From: a bacterium | GTDB taxonomy: Bacteria; Krumholzibacteriota; Krumholzibacteriia; JACNKJ01 | Direction: 5' to 3' | DNA length: 64,000 nucleotides | Assembly: GCA_024231955.1 (NCBI GenBank) | Contig: JAAEPZ010000247.1 | Coordinates: 60,537-124,536 of the forward strand | Shown here: in pieces, positions 30,295 through 38,897 of the stretch | Numbering within the stretch: the stretch's first letter is position 1 | Layout: each line of letters starts with the position of its first letter | Notes under the pieces: model-generated | The model's database searches: none | Told to the model about the DNA's origin: nothing | Seen by the model: the letters and a program-made list of their open reading frames with translations, nothing else | Made by a program: the position numbers and the translations under genes

Positions 30295-32801
30295 TGCCGG
30301 CGGCTATTGCAGGGTTGGCGATATCGGGAGGAGCTGCGTTGACGGCATCCGCGATCGGGGGTACAGCAGGAGCTCTGGTCGGCGCCGGGATAACGGTTGG
30401 CCTGAACTATTGGCTCAAACCGCCCGAGGAGGATGAGAACCAGATCACCCAGAACAATCTGACAGGGAATTGGACCGGCACCAACGAGGCGATCCCCGTT
30501 ATCTACGGCAGGCGAAGGGTCGGGGGTACTGTCGCCTTTGCGGCAACCTCCTATGCTCAAGGTGCCGGCCCGAGAAATAAGGCATATCTCTGGCTCGTAC
30601 TGGTCCTGGGAGAGGGTGAGGTCGACGGGTATGACGCTGTCTACTTCGATAACGAGGATATCGACGGCACCGACTTCGAGGAGAGGACTCTGGTTCTCTT
30701 CCACGCCGGGGCTGAGGATCAGCTCGCCGACCCGGAACTGGTCGCCGCAGTCCCCGAATGGACCCTCGATCACCGGCTCCGCAGCTTGGCCTATGTCGTG
30801 ATCCGTCTGAAATGGCATAAGGATGTGTTCGTAGATGGCGTGCCCGATCCGATCACCATGGACGTTCGCGGCAGCAAAGTCCTGGATCCCCGCACGAGCA
30901 CCGAGGAGTTCTCCTCGAATCCCGCTTTGACGATCCGGGATTTCCTGGCAAATCCGATCTACGGTTGGAGCGTGCCGTCCGACGAGATCCACGATGACAG
31001 CTTCGAGGCGGCTGCCAACTACTGCAGCCAACTCGTTGATGTGCCCGACGGCGAGGGTGGTACGACCACTGCTCCCCGGTACACCTGCAACGGCGTGCTC
31101 GACACCAGCCAGACCCCCCTGGAGAACCTCAACCGTCTACTCATCGGCTGTCGCGGGCTGCTTGTTGAGAGCGGCGGCCTGTATCGGCTGATGATCGACG
31201 CACCGACACCGAGCACGTTCGCCTTCGACGAGAACAATATTGTCGGTGGCTGGAACATCACTCTGCCGGGCAAGGATCGGCTGCACAACCGGGTCCGCGC
31301 GCGGTTCTTCAACAAGGCGAAGAACTGGCAACCGGACTTCGCCATCGCCGACAGCCCGGCTTTGCGGGTGAAGGACGGAGGTGCCCTCCTCGAGGGGAAG
31401 ATCGACCTCCCTTTCTGTGACAACTATGAGGAGGCATATCGTCTCGCGGCGATCGCGCTGAACGAGAGCAGGCAGGGGATCATTGTCCAGTTCCGCGCAA
31501 CGATCGCGGGGATGGTCTGCGAGGTGGGGGATGTGGGCACGATCTCCCACAACACCCCCGGCTGGAACGGGAAGCCGTTCCGGATCGACAGGATTACTCT
31601 CTTGGCGGAAGGTGATGTCGAGATCACCTGCAGGGAGTACGACGAGACGATCTACGACTGGGGTGTAATCCCGGAAGTGGATCCATCCCCGAACACCGAT
31701 CTGCCGAGCCCTACCGACATCGCGGCGCCTGGTGTGCCGACGATGTCTGAGGAGCTCTACGAGACGCGTCAGGGCACTGGAGTCAAAGCGAAGGCCATTG
31801 TCGCCTGGGAAGACTCGGAAGGCCCCTTCGTCGCCGAGTATCGCCTGGAGTGGAAGCTGACGGCGGCGGACGACTGGACACTGGTCGGCGTAACCAATGC
31901 CACCGGATACGATATTCTGGACGTTGCTCCAGGCACCTACGATATCAGGGTAGCTGCGATCAACTCAATCGGTGTCACCAGCGAGTTCAGCACGCGCAGC
32001 TCGGTCACCATCTCCGGACTGGGAGCACCGCCGGCGGCGATCTCCAACCTGACGATCGGGGCGATCAACTCAGTGGCTGTTTTGAACTGGAGTCAATCTC
32101 AGGATCTCGATGTCCGCATCGGTGGTAGCGTTCAGTTCAGACACAGCTCAAACCTTACCGGTGCCACCTGGGCGACATCACACCAGGTGGGGCAGGCTCC
32201 CGGTAGCGCCTCTCAGATCGTCCTGCCGCTCCTCTCAGGCACCTATCTGTGCAGGGCGATTGATTCATCCGGTACACGCGGACCGGTTGCCAGCGTGACC
32301 TCAGCGGCCGCAAACGTGCTCGAGTTCGCCAATGTCGCATCGTTGGTACTGCATCCAACTTGGTCGGGCACCCACGACAACACGGAAGTCTACAATTCCA
32401 GCGATTTACAGCTGCAATCTTCCGGTGGTGATGTCCTGGCGCAGGGCGTGTTCACACCGACCAGCGGGATTGATGCAATTACGGTCAAGAACCTCCGGAT
32501 TCGCTTCGAAGTTGATCTCGCCTGCATCAATACTGCCGATGATTTCGACAGCCGATCGGGCAATGTCGATACCTGGGAGGATTGGGACGGCACGACCGCC
32601 GCCCCCTGTGAATTCATCGTGGAAGTGCGAACAACACCGGACAACCCGGGCGGGAAAAGCCCCGATTGGGGCGATTGGACACCATTCGTAGCGGAGGATG
32701 TTTATGCGCGGGGGCTTGAATTCCGCGTCAAACTATCGTCCGAAGATCCTGCATATAACATCCGCGTGGATACATTGACGATCTTCGCGGAGGAGCTGTG
32801 A
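30294..32801 (+). CDS. Central tail tip / host specificity protein J
   Basis: An 835-residue protein. It starts with a hydrophobic Gly/Ala segment (GLAISGGAALTASAIGGTAG), as in gpI/J-type proteins. It has the J core (NEAIPVIYGRRRVGGTVAFA, TIRDFLANPIYGWSVPSDEI, FRATIAGMVCEVGDVGTISH) and two fibronectin-III-like domains near residues 480-650. The C-terminal 150 residues form a beta domain that may be the receptor-binding part. In lambda gpJ determines host range, so this variable end is the best host-specificity candidate. Confidence 0.87.
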   Translation: MPAAIAGLAISGGAALTASAIGGTAGALVGAGITVGLNYWLKPPEEDENQITQNNLTGNWTGTNEAIPVIYGRRRVGGTVAFAATSYAQGAGPRNKAYLWLVLVLGEGEVDGYDAVYFDNEDIDGTDFEERTLVLFHAGAEDQLADPELVAAVPEWTLDHRLRSLAYVVIRLKWHKDVFVDGVPDPITMDVRGSKVLDPRTSTEEFSSNPALTIRDFLANPIYGWSVPSDEIHDDSFEAAANYCSQLVDVPDGEGGTTTAPRYTCNGVLDTSQTPLENLNRLLIGCRGLLVESGGLYRLMIDAPTPSTFAFDENNIVGGWNITLPGKDRLHNRVRARFFNKAKNWQPDFAIADSPALRVKDGGALLEGKIDLPFCDNYEEAYRLAAIALNESRQGIIVQFRATIAGMVCEVGDVGTISHNTPGWNGKPFRIDRITLLAEGDVEITCREYDETIYDWGVIPEVDPSPNTDLPSPTDIAAPGVPTMSEELYETRQGTGVKAKAIVAWEDSEGPFVAEYRLEWKLTAADDWTLVGVTNATGYDILDVAPGTYDIRVAAINSIGVTSEFSTRSSVTISGLGAPPAAISNLTIGAINSVAVLNWSQSQDLDVRIGGSVQFRHSSNLTGATWATSHQVGQAPGSASQIVLPLLSGTYLCRAIDSSGTRGPVASVTSAAANVLEFANVASLVLHPTWSGTHDNTEVYNSSDLQLQSSGGDVLAQGVFTPTSGIDAITVKNLRIRFEVDLACINTADDFDSRSGNVDTWEDWDGTTAAPCEFIVEVRTTPDNPGGKSPDWGDWTPFVAEDVYARGLEFRVKLSSEDPAYNIRVDTLTIFAEEL

Positions 32802-32808
32802 GGGTAAT

Positions 32809-33774
32809 ATGAGCCAGCACGATTTCAACGTCGGTAATTCGGATGGTGCCAGCGTCCGTGGGGATATCAACAATGCGTTGGAGGCGCTTGCATCCGGGTC
32901 GGCAGGGTCCTCCGCACCGGTGGATACAAGGCCATATCAATTCTGGGTAGATACTTCAGGAGCTCCGAAACTGAAGATCCGCAATGCCGCCGATACAGGA
33001 TGGATAACTCTTCCTTTATCGCTGTCAGTGAGTGGCGAAACACTTGGTGATCTGGCCGTGCGTGGTGAATTGAGCCTGAATGAGGCAAATCTATATCGCT
33101 TTGCGAACAACTCAGCCGATTACTGGCTTTTATTCGATGCCACGAGATCTCAGGTCAGAATGTTCATCTCGCATGATACGGGCAATATCGGCCTGGCCGG
33201 ATGCGCAAATCCGACCTCCCCGCTCACGGTCCCCGGAACGATTGAAGCCACTGCCGGGGGCTTCAAGTTTCCCGATGGATCCGTTCAGGAAGCGGCCGCG
33301 AACTCTGTCGGCAAGGTGCTGCAGGTTGTCCACAAGACGATCGACTCGGTGTTTGTTGTGAGTGGGGGGAGTTGGGCCACAACTACCGGCTTGAGTGCGG
33401 CGATAACTCCCTCATCCTCTACGAGTAAAATCCTTGTCCTGGTTGACCTGAAACACTCGCCTGACCTGGTGTGGAAGATCGGCCGGCAGGACAGTGTGAA
33501 CGGGTATGAGGACATCTATCAGGGAGCCCCCGGCGGCAACCGGGTGCAAATCGGTGGTGGGTATGAGACCTCCGACGATGGGGGTGTGATCATCTCCGAC
33601 AGCGGTAATCACCTGGATTCACCAGGTGTTGATGTTTTGGTCGGCTACTACATCGCAACCAATCTTGCCCAAGGTGCATCGCTTGGCGCCATCAACCGCT
33701 CACTTACGGATAGCGACACGGCTGCGTTCGCACGCACTGCATCCTCGATCACGCTCATGGAGATCGCCGGATGA
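32809..33774 (+). CDS. Tail fibre protein
   Basis: A 321-residue protein beginning MSQHDFNVGNSDGASVRGDI, the N-terminal attachment motif of many phage fibres (FN.GN..GA..R.DIN.AL.A). TRPYQFWVDTSGAPKLKIRN belongs to the same module. GGFKFPDGSVQEAAAN is a trimerisation-type segment found in fibres. The C-terminal beta domain is likely the receptor-binding head. It overlaps the next gene by four bases. Confidence 0.8.
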   Translation: MSQHDFNVGNSDGASVRGDINNALEALASGSAGSSAPVDTRPYQFWVDTSGAPKLKIRNAADTGWITLPLSLSVSGETLGDLAVRGELSLNEANLYRFANNSADYWLLFDATRSQVRMFISHDTGNIGLAGCANPTSPLTVPGTIEATAGGFKFPDGSVQEAAANSVGKVLQVVHKTIDSVFVVSGGSWATTTGLSAAITPSSSTSKILVLVDLKHSPDLVWKIGRQDSVNGYEDIYQGAPGGNRVQIGGGYETSDDGGVIISDSGNHLDSPGVDVLVGYYIATNLAQGASLGAINRSLTDSDTAAFARTASSITLMEIAG

Positions 33775-34112
33775 ATGCTGTTCTGATGGGAAAGGCGATT
33801 CAGCATTTGGTGCCGGGCGCTGAGTTCACCATCGAGGGGGATGATTACGATGGTATCCGGTGGCTGGATCTCGACAACGTCTGTCCATCCCGGGATGAGA
33901 TTGAAAGGGAGTTGCAGAGGATGGGGCAGGAACGGCAGGAGACAGCGTATCAGAGCCAGCGGAGAGCGGCATACCTCAGGGCAGGCCTGACACCTGAGGC
34001 GCTCCTGGTGGCCCTGTGGGAAGCGGTGGTTGAGGAGAGGGACGACGGCCTGATCGAGTTGCAGGCGAAAAGGGAAGCAATCAAGAGCCAGTACCCAAGG
34101 GGGGGAGCATGA
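33771..34112 (+). CDS. Fibre-associated small protein (XkdW-like)
   Basis: A 113-residue protein that starts in the fibre gene's stop. The early VPGAEFTIEGDDYDGIRWLD and the long charged helix (RDEIERELQRMGQERQETAY) are like small proteins encoded after phage fibres. It may help fibre folding or attachment. The evidence is size, motif style and position. Confidence 0.58.
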   Translation: MNAVLMGKAIQHLVPGAEFTIEGDDYDGIRWLDLDNVCPSRDEIERELQRMGQERQETAYQSQRRAAYLRAGLTPEALLVALWEAVVEERDDGLIELQAKREAIKSQYPRGGA

Positions 34113-34306
34113 CACCGATCAGCGACACGGAGAGCGGCCGGCTTTTGGAGGCTGTGGATGACCTGAAGGAGGAGGTACGGCGTCTACGGGTCGACGTCGA
34201 TGGGTTGAAGACAACCCTCGATCGAGGCAGGGGGATCATCGCGGGGTTGCTGCTTGCAGCCGGTGGAGTTGGCGCATTGATAAAAGGTCTGATAGGGAAG
34301 TCATAA
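34109..34306 (+). CDS. Small coiled-coil membrane protein, holin-like
   Basis: A 65-residue protein: a charged coiled coil (LKEEVRRLRVDVDGLKTTLD) followed by a single membrane helix (GIIAGLLLAAGGVGALIKGL). This design is common in small phage lysis proteins and pinholins. It overlaps the previous gene and is followed by the larger holin-like gene, so the two may form the lysis pair. Confidence 0.6.
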   Translation: MTPISDTESGRLLEAVDDLKEEVRRLRVDVDGLKTTLDRGRGIIAGLLLAAGGVGALIKGLIGKS

Positions 34307-34321
34307 CCAGGGGAGAGAGCC

Positions 34322-34777
34322 ATGGACTGGATCGGAGGCGCGAAGAAGGCGTTCGGGATCGGCAAAAAAGCCGTGCAGCTGATTCTGGATGACGAATCAA
34401 AGGACGGATCTCAAAAGGCGTCGGAGATCGATGCCCGGATGACCAGCATGCAAGCCGAGCTCGAGATGCATCTGAAGGACGCGGAGGTGGAGATGATGAA
34501 GTCCCAACACGCCGTCCAGATCGCAGAGACCCGGAGCGATGATCGGTACACGAGCCGGTGGCGGCCGACTCTGGGATACGGTGTCACCCTCTGCATCTGT
34601 TTCACCCTTATGGCGCCAACGTTGGTTTCGATCTTCCGGCCCGGAACAGCGATCCCGAACCCGGATGTCGAGATGCTGAAGCTCGCCTGCCTGCTCCTGG
34701 GCGCGAACGCAGGGTTCCGGTCTATTGATAAAGCACCCTCGACGATGGCGAGATTCAGACAGTCACTGGGGAAATAG
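34322..34777 (+). CDS. Holin of three-TM superfamily
   Basis: A 151-residue protein with an amphipathic N-terminus, a charged helix (MQAELEMHLKDAEVEMMKSQ), then DRYTSRWRPTLGYGVTLCIC, the R-W-R-P signature of this holin type, and two hydrophobic segments. It should permeabilise the inner membrane and release the M15 peptidase encoded at 6977. It is the last gene of the late operon before a terminator. Confidence 0.8.
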   Translation: MDWIGGAKKAFGIGKKAVQLILDDESKDGSQKASEIDARMTSMQAELEMHLKDAEVEMMKSQHAVQIAETRSDDRYTSRWRPTLGYGVTLCICFTLMAPTLVSIFRPGTAIPNPDVEMLKLACLLLGANAGFRSIDKAPSTMARFRQSLGK

Positions 34778-34851
34778 TATACTTCTGATGCAGAATTGAT
34801 ATACTCGAATCGACGTAAATACTCTTTAATTGGATTCTATTCCAACGTCGC

Positions 34852-34880
34852 GCGCCTTCTCCAGGGCCTTGGGGAGGCGC
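34852..34880 (+). terminator. Late-operon terminator
   Basis: GCGCCTTCTCC (34852-34862, register approximate) pairs with GGGGAGGCGC (34871-34880) with one or two non-canonical pairs. ACTATTTATT follows. It lies in the 310-base stretch between the holin gene and the cargo, which otherwise shows nothing. Confidence 0.6.
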
Positions 34881-35087
34881 ACTATTTATTGTGGGGTGGA
34901 TATCCCATGAACGAATTGCCTTGCAACGTAGCAATATTGAAGTCTATTATATCAATCCGCTAATGTCACGATCTATTCCTCCAAGATGAAATACTTGCAA
35001 TGGAATATATAGAGGCGTGAGTATTGACCTTCCAGTAATATAAACTGGTCACCACAATGCTTGCAGCTTATCTGGATACACTGATCG

Positions 35088-36281
35088 ATGTTACCAGATA
35101 CACTGGTCAATAGAAATCTAGTTAGCCAGAATAATAAGGATGGTGCCCTTTGGGTTGGTCGTATGAGCAGTAAGTATCGGCAAATAAGGGATCAAGTTGT
35201 AGCACAAGCAGGCCAAATATTTACTTCCGCCGTGCGCTCATCTATGAATCCAGAGAAGGCAGGAGTTGACGCGCAACGGGTTCGCGATAAGTACCATGGG
35301 CTCCCTCGTGACGCGCTCGCAGATATCATGATTAAACGAGCCGCACGTAAGACTAAATGGGAGGGTGCCGCCAACGGTCTTGGTGTGACGACGTGTGAAA
35401 TATTGGTAGCTACTCCAGTACCTGAGCCGATCCACAAAGTAGCAGCGGGGACTGGCATGGTTGCGCTACTGTTGGGTGACATGGCGTATACTACGCGCAT
35501 TCAGATGCAACTTCTACTTGCAATCGCTGACTTGTATGGGGCCTCGTTCGAACGTGATGACGAGGAAGATGTGTATACAGTTTTCAAGGCAGCGCTAGGG
35601 CTAAAAGGGACTGAGCGAGTTCGTGGCTGTGGCCTGTTCATTTTCACGGAGACAGCTCGGAAGCAATTTCGAAAGCTTCTCCGGACCGGGATACGGCGAG
35701 CTGTGCAAGACAGAGTTATCAAAGTCGCCGGCAAAAGGATTGGACGTTACCTCGGTGAGAAGTACGTTATGCGGCTAATACCGGTCGTTAACGCTGGTAT
35801 CGGCTACGCCTTCAACAGTAGAATGACGAAAAGTGTTGGGAGATGGGCTAAGATAAAAGCGAAAATACGCTCATTGTCTTTTGAGCAAATGAAGCGAATT
35901 GAAGAGGAGGATCCAGAGGCAAAACTGTGGATCCTTCCCTTAATCTTCTATGTCGGCACTGCCGATGACAAGCTGACGGAGAATGTCTTGACGCTTTACT
36001 CGCAGGCTAATAAGCGACTACAACTCAGCGCGGAACAGCACCACCAGGTTGAAGCCATGATTGACAGCGAGGAGTTGTCGAGGATCTTCGCTGAGAAGTT
36101 GCCACGGATCGTTAATGAGAGGGTGCGGAAGGCGCTATTCAATTTGTCTGTAACGACAGTTGCCGTCAACCTCAAGCCGCAGAGGATTCAAGATGAGTGC
36201 TTGGTTCAGTTGGCGAGATATTTGAAGGTGGAGTACAACCAAGCAGACTTGAGCGAAAGGGTTCGCTATTTAAAGCGCTGA
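35088..36281 (+). CDS. EcsC-like protein with TerB-like C-terminal domain
   Basis: 397 residues; ATG 35163 (MSSKYRQIRDQV) is a possible shorter start. Residues about 85-260 follow the EcsC pattern (AANGLGVTTCEILVATPVPE, then MQLLLAIADLYGASF and GRYLGEKYVMRLIPVVNAGI), with two hydrophobic Gly-rich stretches. Residues about 285-390 (LPLIFYVGTADDKLTENVLT, then LYSQANKRLQLSAEQ) look TerB-like. EcsC/TerB proteins are linked to membrane stress. It is the first gene of the right-end cargo, after the late terminator, and is followed by an attC-like hairpin. Confidence 0.6.
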   Translation: MLPDTLVNRNLVSQNNKDGALWVGRMSSKYRQIRDQVVAQAGQIFTSAVRSSMNPEKAGVDAQRVRDKYHGLPRDALADIMIKRAARKTKWEGAANGLGVTTCEILVATPVPEPIHKVAAGTGMVALLLGDMAYTTRIQMQLLLAIADLYGASFERDDEEDVYTVFKAALGLKGTERVRGCGLFIFTETARKQFRKLLRTGIRRAVQDRVIKVAGKRIGRYLGEKYVMRLIPVVNAGIGYAFNSRMTKSVGRWAKIKAKIRSLSFEQMKRIEEEDPEAKLWILPLIFYVGTADDKLTENVLTLYSQANKRLQLSAEQHHQVEAMIDSEELSRIFAEKLPRIVNERVRKALFNLSVTTVAVNLKPQRIQDECLVQLARYLKVEYNQADLSERVRYLKR

Positions 36282-36289
36282 AGAGCTAT

Positions 36290-36372
36290 GGCTAACTAGC
36301 CGCTGCAGGCGACAGCGGGAGGGGGGACTGAGTGTGAAGGCTGCCTGCCGCGCCTGAGCTGGAACGTTATAC
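36290..36372 (+). other. attC-like inverted repeat
   Basis: GGCTAAC (36290), a 6-base spacer and CTGCAGGCG (36303-36311) are mirrored by CGCCTGAG (36351-36358), a 7-base spacer and GTTATAC (36366). One G in the left arm is unpaired, as in integron attC sites. Each core deviates from RYYYAAC/GTTRRRY by one base. An inner GC-rich stem extends the hairpin. Confidence 0.5.
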
Positions 36373-36386
36373 TTATTGGGAGACGC

Positions 36387-37379
36387 ATGAGTTCGATTCA
36401 ACCAGCTTTACCGAACCCTAAGTGGGAAATATCTCCGTTTGTGTTTATAGGAGAAGCAATCCGGCTAGAAGAAGGTCTCCGCATGCCGCTAGAAGTGAGT
36501 CCAAACGCTTTTTTGGAGAAAGCTGAAGGCAAGTATGTTGAGGCAATTAAATCCAGACTCTATGGGAATTTCCTGTCACGTGGTATCGATGGTAGGTACT
36601 TCAGTATACACGAGCAAAAGTGTATACCAAACGAAGATGGAAATGGAAATCGCTCATGTGCTGTTGGTCCTGACGAATGGGAATATTGGATAGTACGACA
36701 AACGAATTTCAGAAGAGATGAGAAATTAGAGGTGTCTATTGAACTATCGGATGCTCGCTTAACACCTCTGTTTAGCGCTTTTGGTAGCCATGGGAGAAGT
36801 GGGAAGTTGATTCCAGAAGTTCCAGATGTGTATTACCAACATCGTTTATCAACCGACAAGATTCTTGTAACAAAATGCATACTTGAGAATCTAAAGGAAG
36901 TGAGAGGTTTGCTCGATAGCTTTGATGAAAGTAAACGTATTGAGTACGGATTTTTAGATAAGGCGCTTAGTGACTTCCTGAGGCTTAAGGAGTTGTCAAC
37001 TAGATCGCCATTCAGAGTGGTTTGCATATTTACTGTGTTGGAAATATTAATGACGTCAAACATTACAGGCCGGTCAGACCGTTCAATTACACATCAACTT
37101 AAAACGAAAATTCCGCTCCTAAATAATCTTCTATCAAAGCCACTATCGTTTTCGGATTACTTTAAGGGGCCAGATGGACTAACTGATCAGAAAATCGTTG
37201 AGAAGCTATACAGCTATAGGAGTTCTATTGCTCATGGAAGTCTTGCTGATTTTGACTCCGAGCTTCAAGTCTTAGGCTCGGAAGAAGTCGCAAACAAATT
37301 CCTGTATGAGCTTACACGAAATCTGCTTATTTACTCACTTAAAGTGCCCCATTTGATTCATGACTTGAGATATTGTTGA
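36387..37379 (+). CDS. ApeA-like HEPN protein
   Basis: A 330-residue AT-rich gene. The C-terminal half is helical and carries YSYRSSIAHGS near residue 279, an R-x4-H motif of HEPN ribonucleases. The neighbouring helix is RVVCIFTVLEILMTSNITGR, typical of ApeA-type HEPN domains. The N-terminal part (WEISPFVFIGEAIRLEEGLR, then SIELSDARLTP) is a beta-rich sensor-like domain. HEPN RNases act in abortive infection and toxin systems. No antitoxin or partner is evident. It may be an independent cassette. Confidence 0.65.
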   Translation: MSSIQPALPNPKWEISPFVFIGEAIRLEEGLRMPLEVSPNAFLEKAEGKYVEAIKSRLYGNFLSRGIDGRYFSIHEQKCIPNEDGNGNRSCAVGPDEWEYWIVRQTNFRRDEKLEVSIELSDARLTPLFSAFGSHGRSGKLIPEVPDVYYQHRLSTDKILVTKCILENLKEVRGLLDSFDESKRIEYGFLDKALSDFLRLKELSTRSPFRVVCIFTVLEILMTSNITGRSDRSITHQLKTKIPLLNNLLSKPLSFSDYFKGPDGLTDQKIVEKLYSYRSSIAHGSLADFDSELQVLGSEEVANKFLYELTRNLLIYSLKVPHLIHDLRYC

Positions 37380-37468
37380 GATACGGAGAATTTAATGGGT
37401 AAGTATCATTATGATCTATCGGTCCAAAAGGGTGGAAGGAAGTATATCAAAATAATAAGACCGACTTA

Positions 37469-37544
37469 GTGACTTGTCACACCCTTTGCGTTTATCTGTG
37501 ATAAAAGTATGAATGTTCATTCGGCAAAGCCCGCGCCAAGTCAC
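37469..37544. repeat. Inverted repeat between cargo genes
   Basis: GTGACTTG (37469-37476) and CAAGTCAC (37537-37544) are exact complements. Inside, CTTTGCG and CGGCAAAG are near-complements. It could be a degenerate recombination site or an extended hairpin. Confidence 0.4.
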
Positions 37545-37585
37545 ACGTGGTTTGTTTAGGCATTAGTATGATTAGAGGAATATAT

Positions 37586-38284
37586 ATGGCAAGTATCATC
37601 TGGAAGCAGGAGCCCGACGACGCATATTCGAACCCTTACGGCTACGAGGGGCAGAAGCAGTTTATTAATGAGGCTGAAACTATCTTGGAGCAATTGCAGG
37701 AGATATTGAATCCGCGCGAATTGAAATACGTCGCGAAAGAGGAGGCGCCAGACCTTGCCGTTTGGATGTTGCGTTCAGATACGATAGAGAGCCTAAAAGA
37801 GTCGCTGTGCTTGATCGGTGAAAAGCGCCATAAGCCAGCAGGGATTTTGTTCCGAGAGGCACTGGAAACAGCGGATCTTGCGTACTATTTCGCAGTATTT
37901 CCTGACGGAGCGAGCAGGAACTTGCGCCGGTGGTTCAAGAATGAATCACCGGGACATGGAGTTATCAGAAAATGGATCGAGGAATTTGAAGGGGCTGCGC
38001 AAGCAGAGGCACGTAAAAAGCTCTACAATGAGTTGTCAAAGCTTACACATCGTTCCTATCGCGCCTTGCTTAAAGGGTACAGTTTGGGGGGAGACGAGCA
38101 GTTAGTACACGACTCATGGGGGCCTTCAAAGTCCTTGGTTCTCCCGCATACGATTGCCGCGTTCTATTGTGTTCTTGCAGAGCTCATCCTAATATTCATA
38201 AGGCAATTGAATACATCGGGTGGGTTGTCAGGCCAACAGTATTCGAAGCTGTCGCCCGTAGCAAGTGAGTCCGTCGAAGAGTAG
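37586..38284 (+). CDS. HEPN-like hypothetical protein
   Basis: A 232-residue protein; ATG 37586 is chosen for AGAGGA upstream (GTG 37547 is in frame before it). All helical: KRHKPAGILFREALETADLA, RNLRRWFKNESPGHGVIRKW and LYNELSKLTHRSYRALLKGY. The last segment, with TH...R in a helical context, recalls HEPN-like or DUF5677-type proteins, but no exact R-x4-6-H motif is present. It is the third single-gene cargo unit. Confidence 0.5.
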   Translation: MASIIWKQEPDDAYSNPYGYEGQKQFINEAETILEQLQEILNPRELKYVAKEEAPDLAVWMLRSDTIESLKESLCLIGEKRHKPAGILFREALETADLAYYFAVFPDGASRNLRRWFKNESPGHGVIRKWIEEFEGAAQAEARKKLYNELSKLTHRSYRALLKGYSLGGDEQLVHDSWGPSKSLVLPHTIAAFYCVLAELILIFIRQLNTSGGLSGQQYSKLSPVASESVEE

Positions 38285-38317
38285 TAATGCAAAGTCGGTG
38301 TTGTGTGTCAAACGACA

Positions 38318-38415
38318 TTCTAACAACCACTTGTAGCCGATAACGCCATCTGTCACAGTCCGTGCTGACGCACGCACTGCGCCGGTTGTCCTTGCAATTG
38401 AAGCCAACGTTCGGA
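38318..38415 (+). other. Gene-free segment with weak attC-like ends
   Basis: TTCTAAC (38318) and GTTCGGA (38409) have attC-core-like ends, and ACAACC/GGTTGT pair inside. The L arms do not match, so this is weak. The rest of 38285-38897 holds the integrase arm-like repeats and the tRNA fragment. Confidence 0.2.
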
Positions 38416-38615
38416 AATCTGATTTCCAAGCGCTTCAAGAGAATAATCCATTGGTCGACTTCGACCAGGTTTGTGCGGTTCTCGCGATACTGAAGGAATT
38501 GCGAAATCAGGGAAATGGGAGTAAAGGGTTCAACCTCATCTCTCCTTTGCGGGGAGACTGCAGACTATTTGCCGTAAAAGAGATAGGTCGGAGTTGCCAC
38601 TCGTGAGACCGTAGC

Positions 38616-38638
38616 TTGTGCCCACTATTGTGCCCACT
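38616..38638 (+). repeat. Direct repeats resembling integrase arm-type sites
   Basis: TTGTGCCCACT occurs twice (38616-38626 and 38628-38638), 12 bases apart and about 105 bases from the attachment core. Paired direct repeats on the phage side of att are typical binding sites for the integrase N-terminal domain. Confidence 0.5.
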
Positions 38639-38741
38639 TGTATCCGCTCGGAGCCTATCAGAGCCGTAAGTGTGACAATACAAGTGCTGAAAAACAACGA
38701 GTTAGCGTCACTGGGATAGGGTGCGAACAGCGACAGCTACA

Positions 38742-38785
38742 CTACGGATCAGGAGGTTGGGGGTTCGAATCCTCCTGGGCGTACC
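38742..38785 (+). other. attR: 3' half of tRNA-Arg(ACG)
   Basis: The segment runs from the anticodon loop CTACGGA (anticodon ACG at 38744-38746) through the 3' anticodon strand TCAGG, the variable loop, the T-arm GGGGG-TTCGAAT-CCTCC, the acceptor TGGGCGT, A and CC. The five bases before it (CTACA) cannot pair with TCAGG, so the tRNA identity stops exactly at the loop. It marks the prophage right boundary; the intact gene should be left of base 1 on the plus strand. Confidence 0.85.
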
Positions 38786-38897
38786 GTTAAAGAGTTTGAA
38801 GATGGGGGCTTACGGAAGTAGGCCCCCTGTTTTGTTTAGGGCGGGATCGGCGGTCACTAGCTGGTCACTGCCTGCGGCCTTGGTTTCTGGAGATAAC

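Larger units (their letters stand above)
1..38785. mobile_element. Lambda-like temperate prophage, left end outside window
   Basis: The order integrase, immunity switch, replication-type genes, cos-like site, terminase, portal, capsid, tail, holin and right-end cargo is that of a lambdoid siphophage. The right end is defined by a direct copy of a tRNA-Arg 3' half at 38742-38785. The integrase at the left edge reads leftward, toward the place where the intact tRNA should be. The element is therefore at least 38.8 kb, with perhaps about 1 kb missing on the left. GC content drops clearly in the cargo blocks at about 10.6-13.96, 16.4-17.2 and 36.4-37.5 kb, which suggests later acquisition. Confidence 0.9.

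Noticed and set aside
35088..38415. A true integron with integrase and attI
   Set aside because: No IntI-type gene is in the window and only one spacer has convincing attC structure.
38318..38415. Second full attC site
   Set aside because: The outer cores are attC-like, but the inner arms do not pair.
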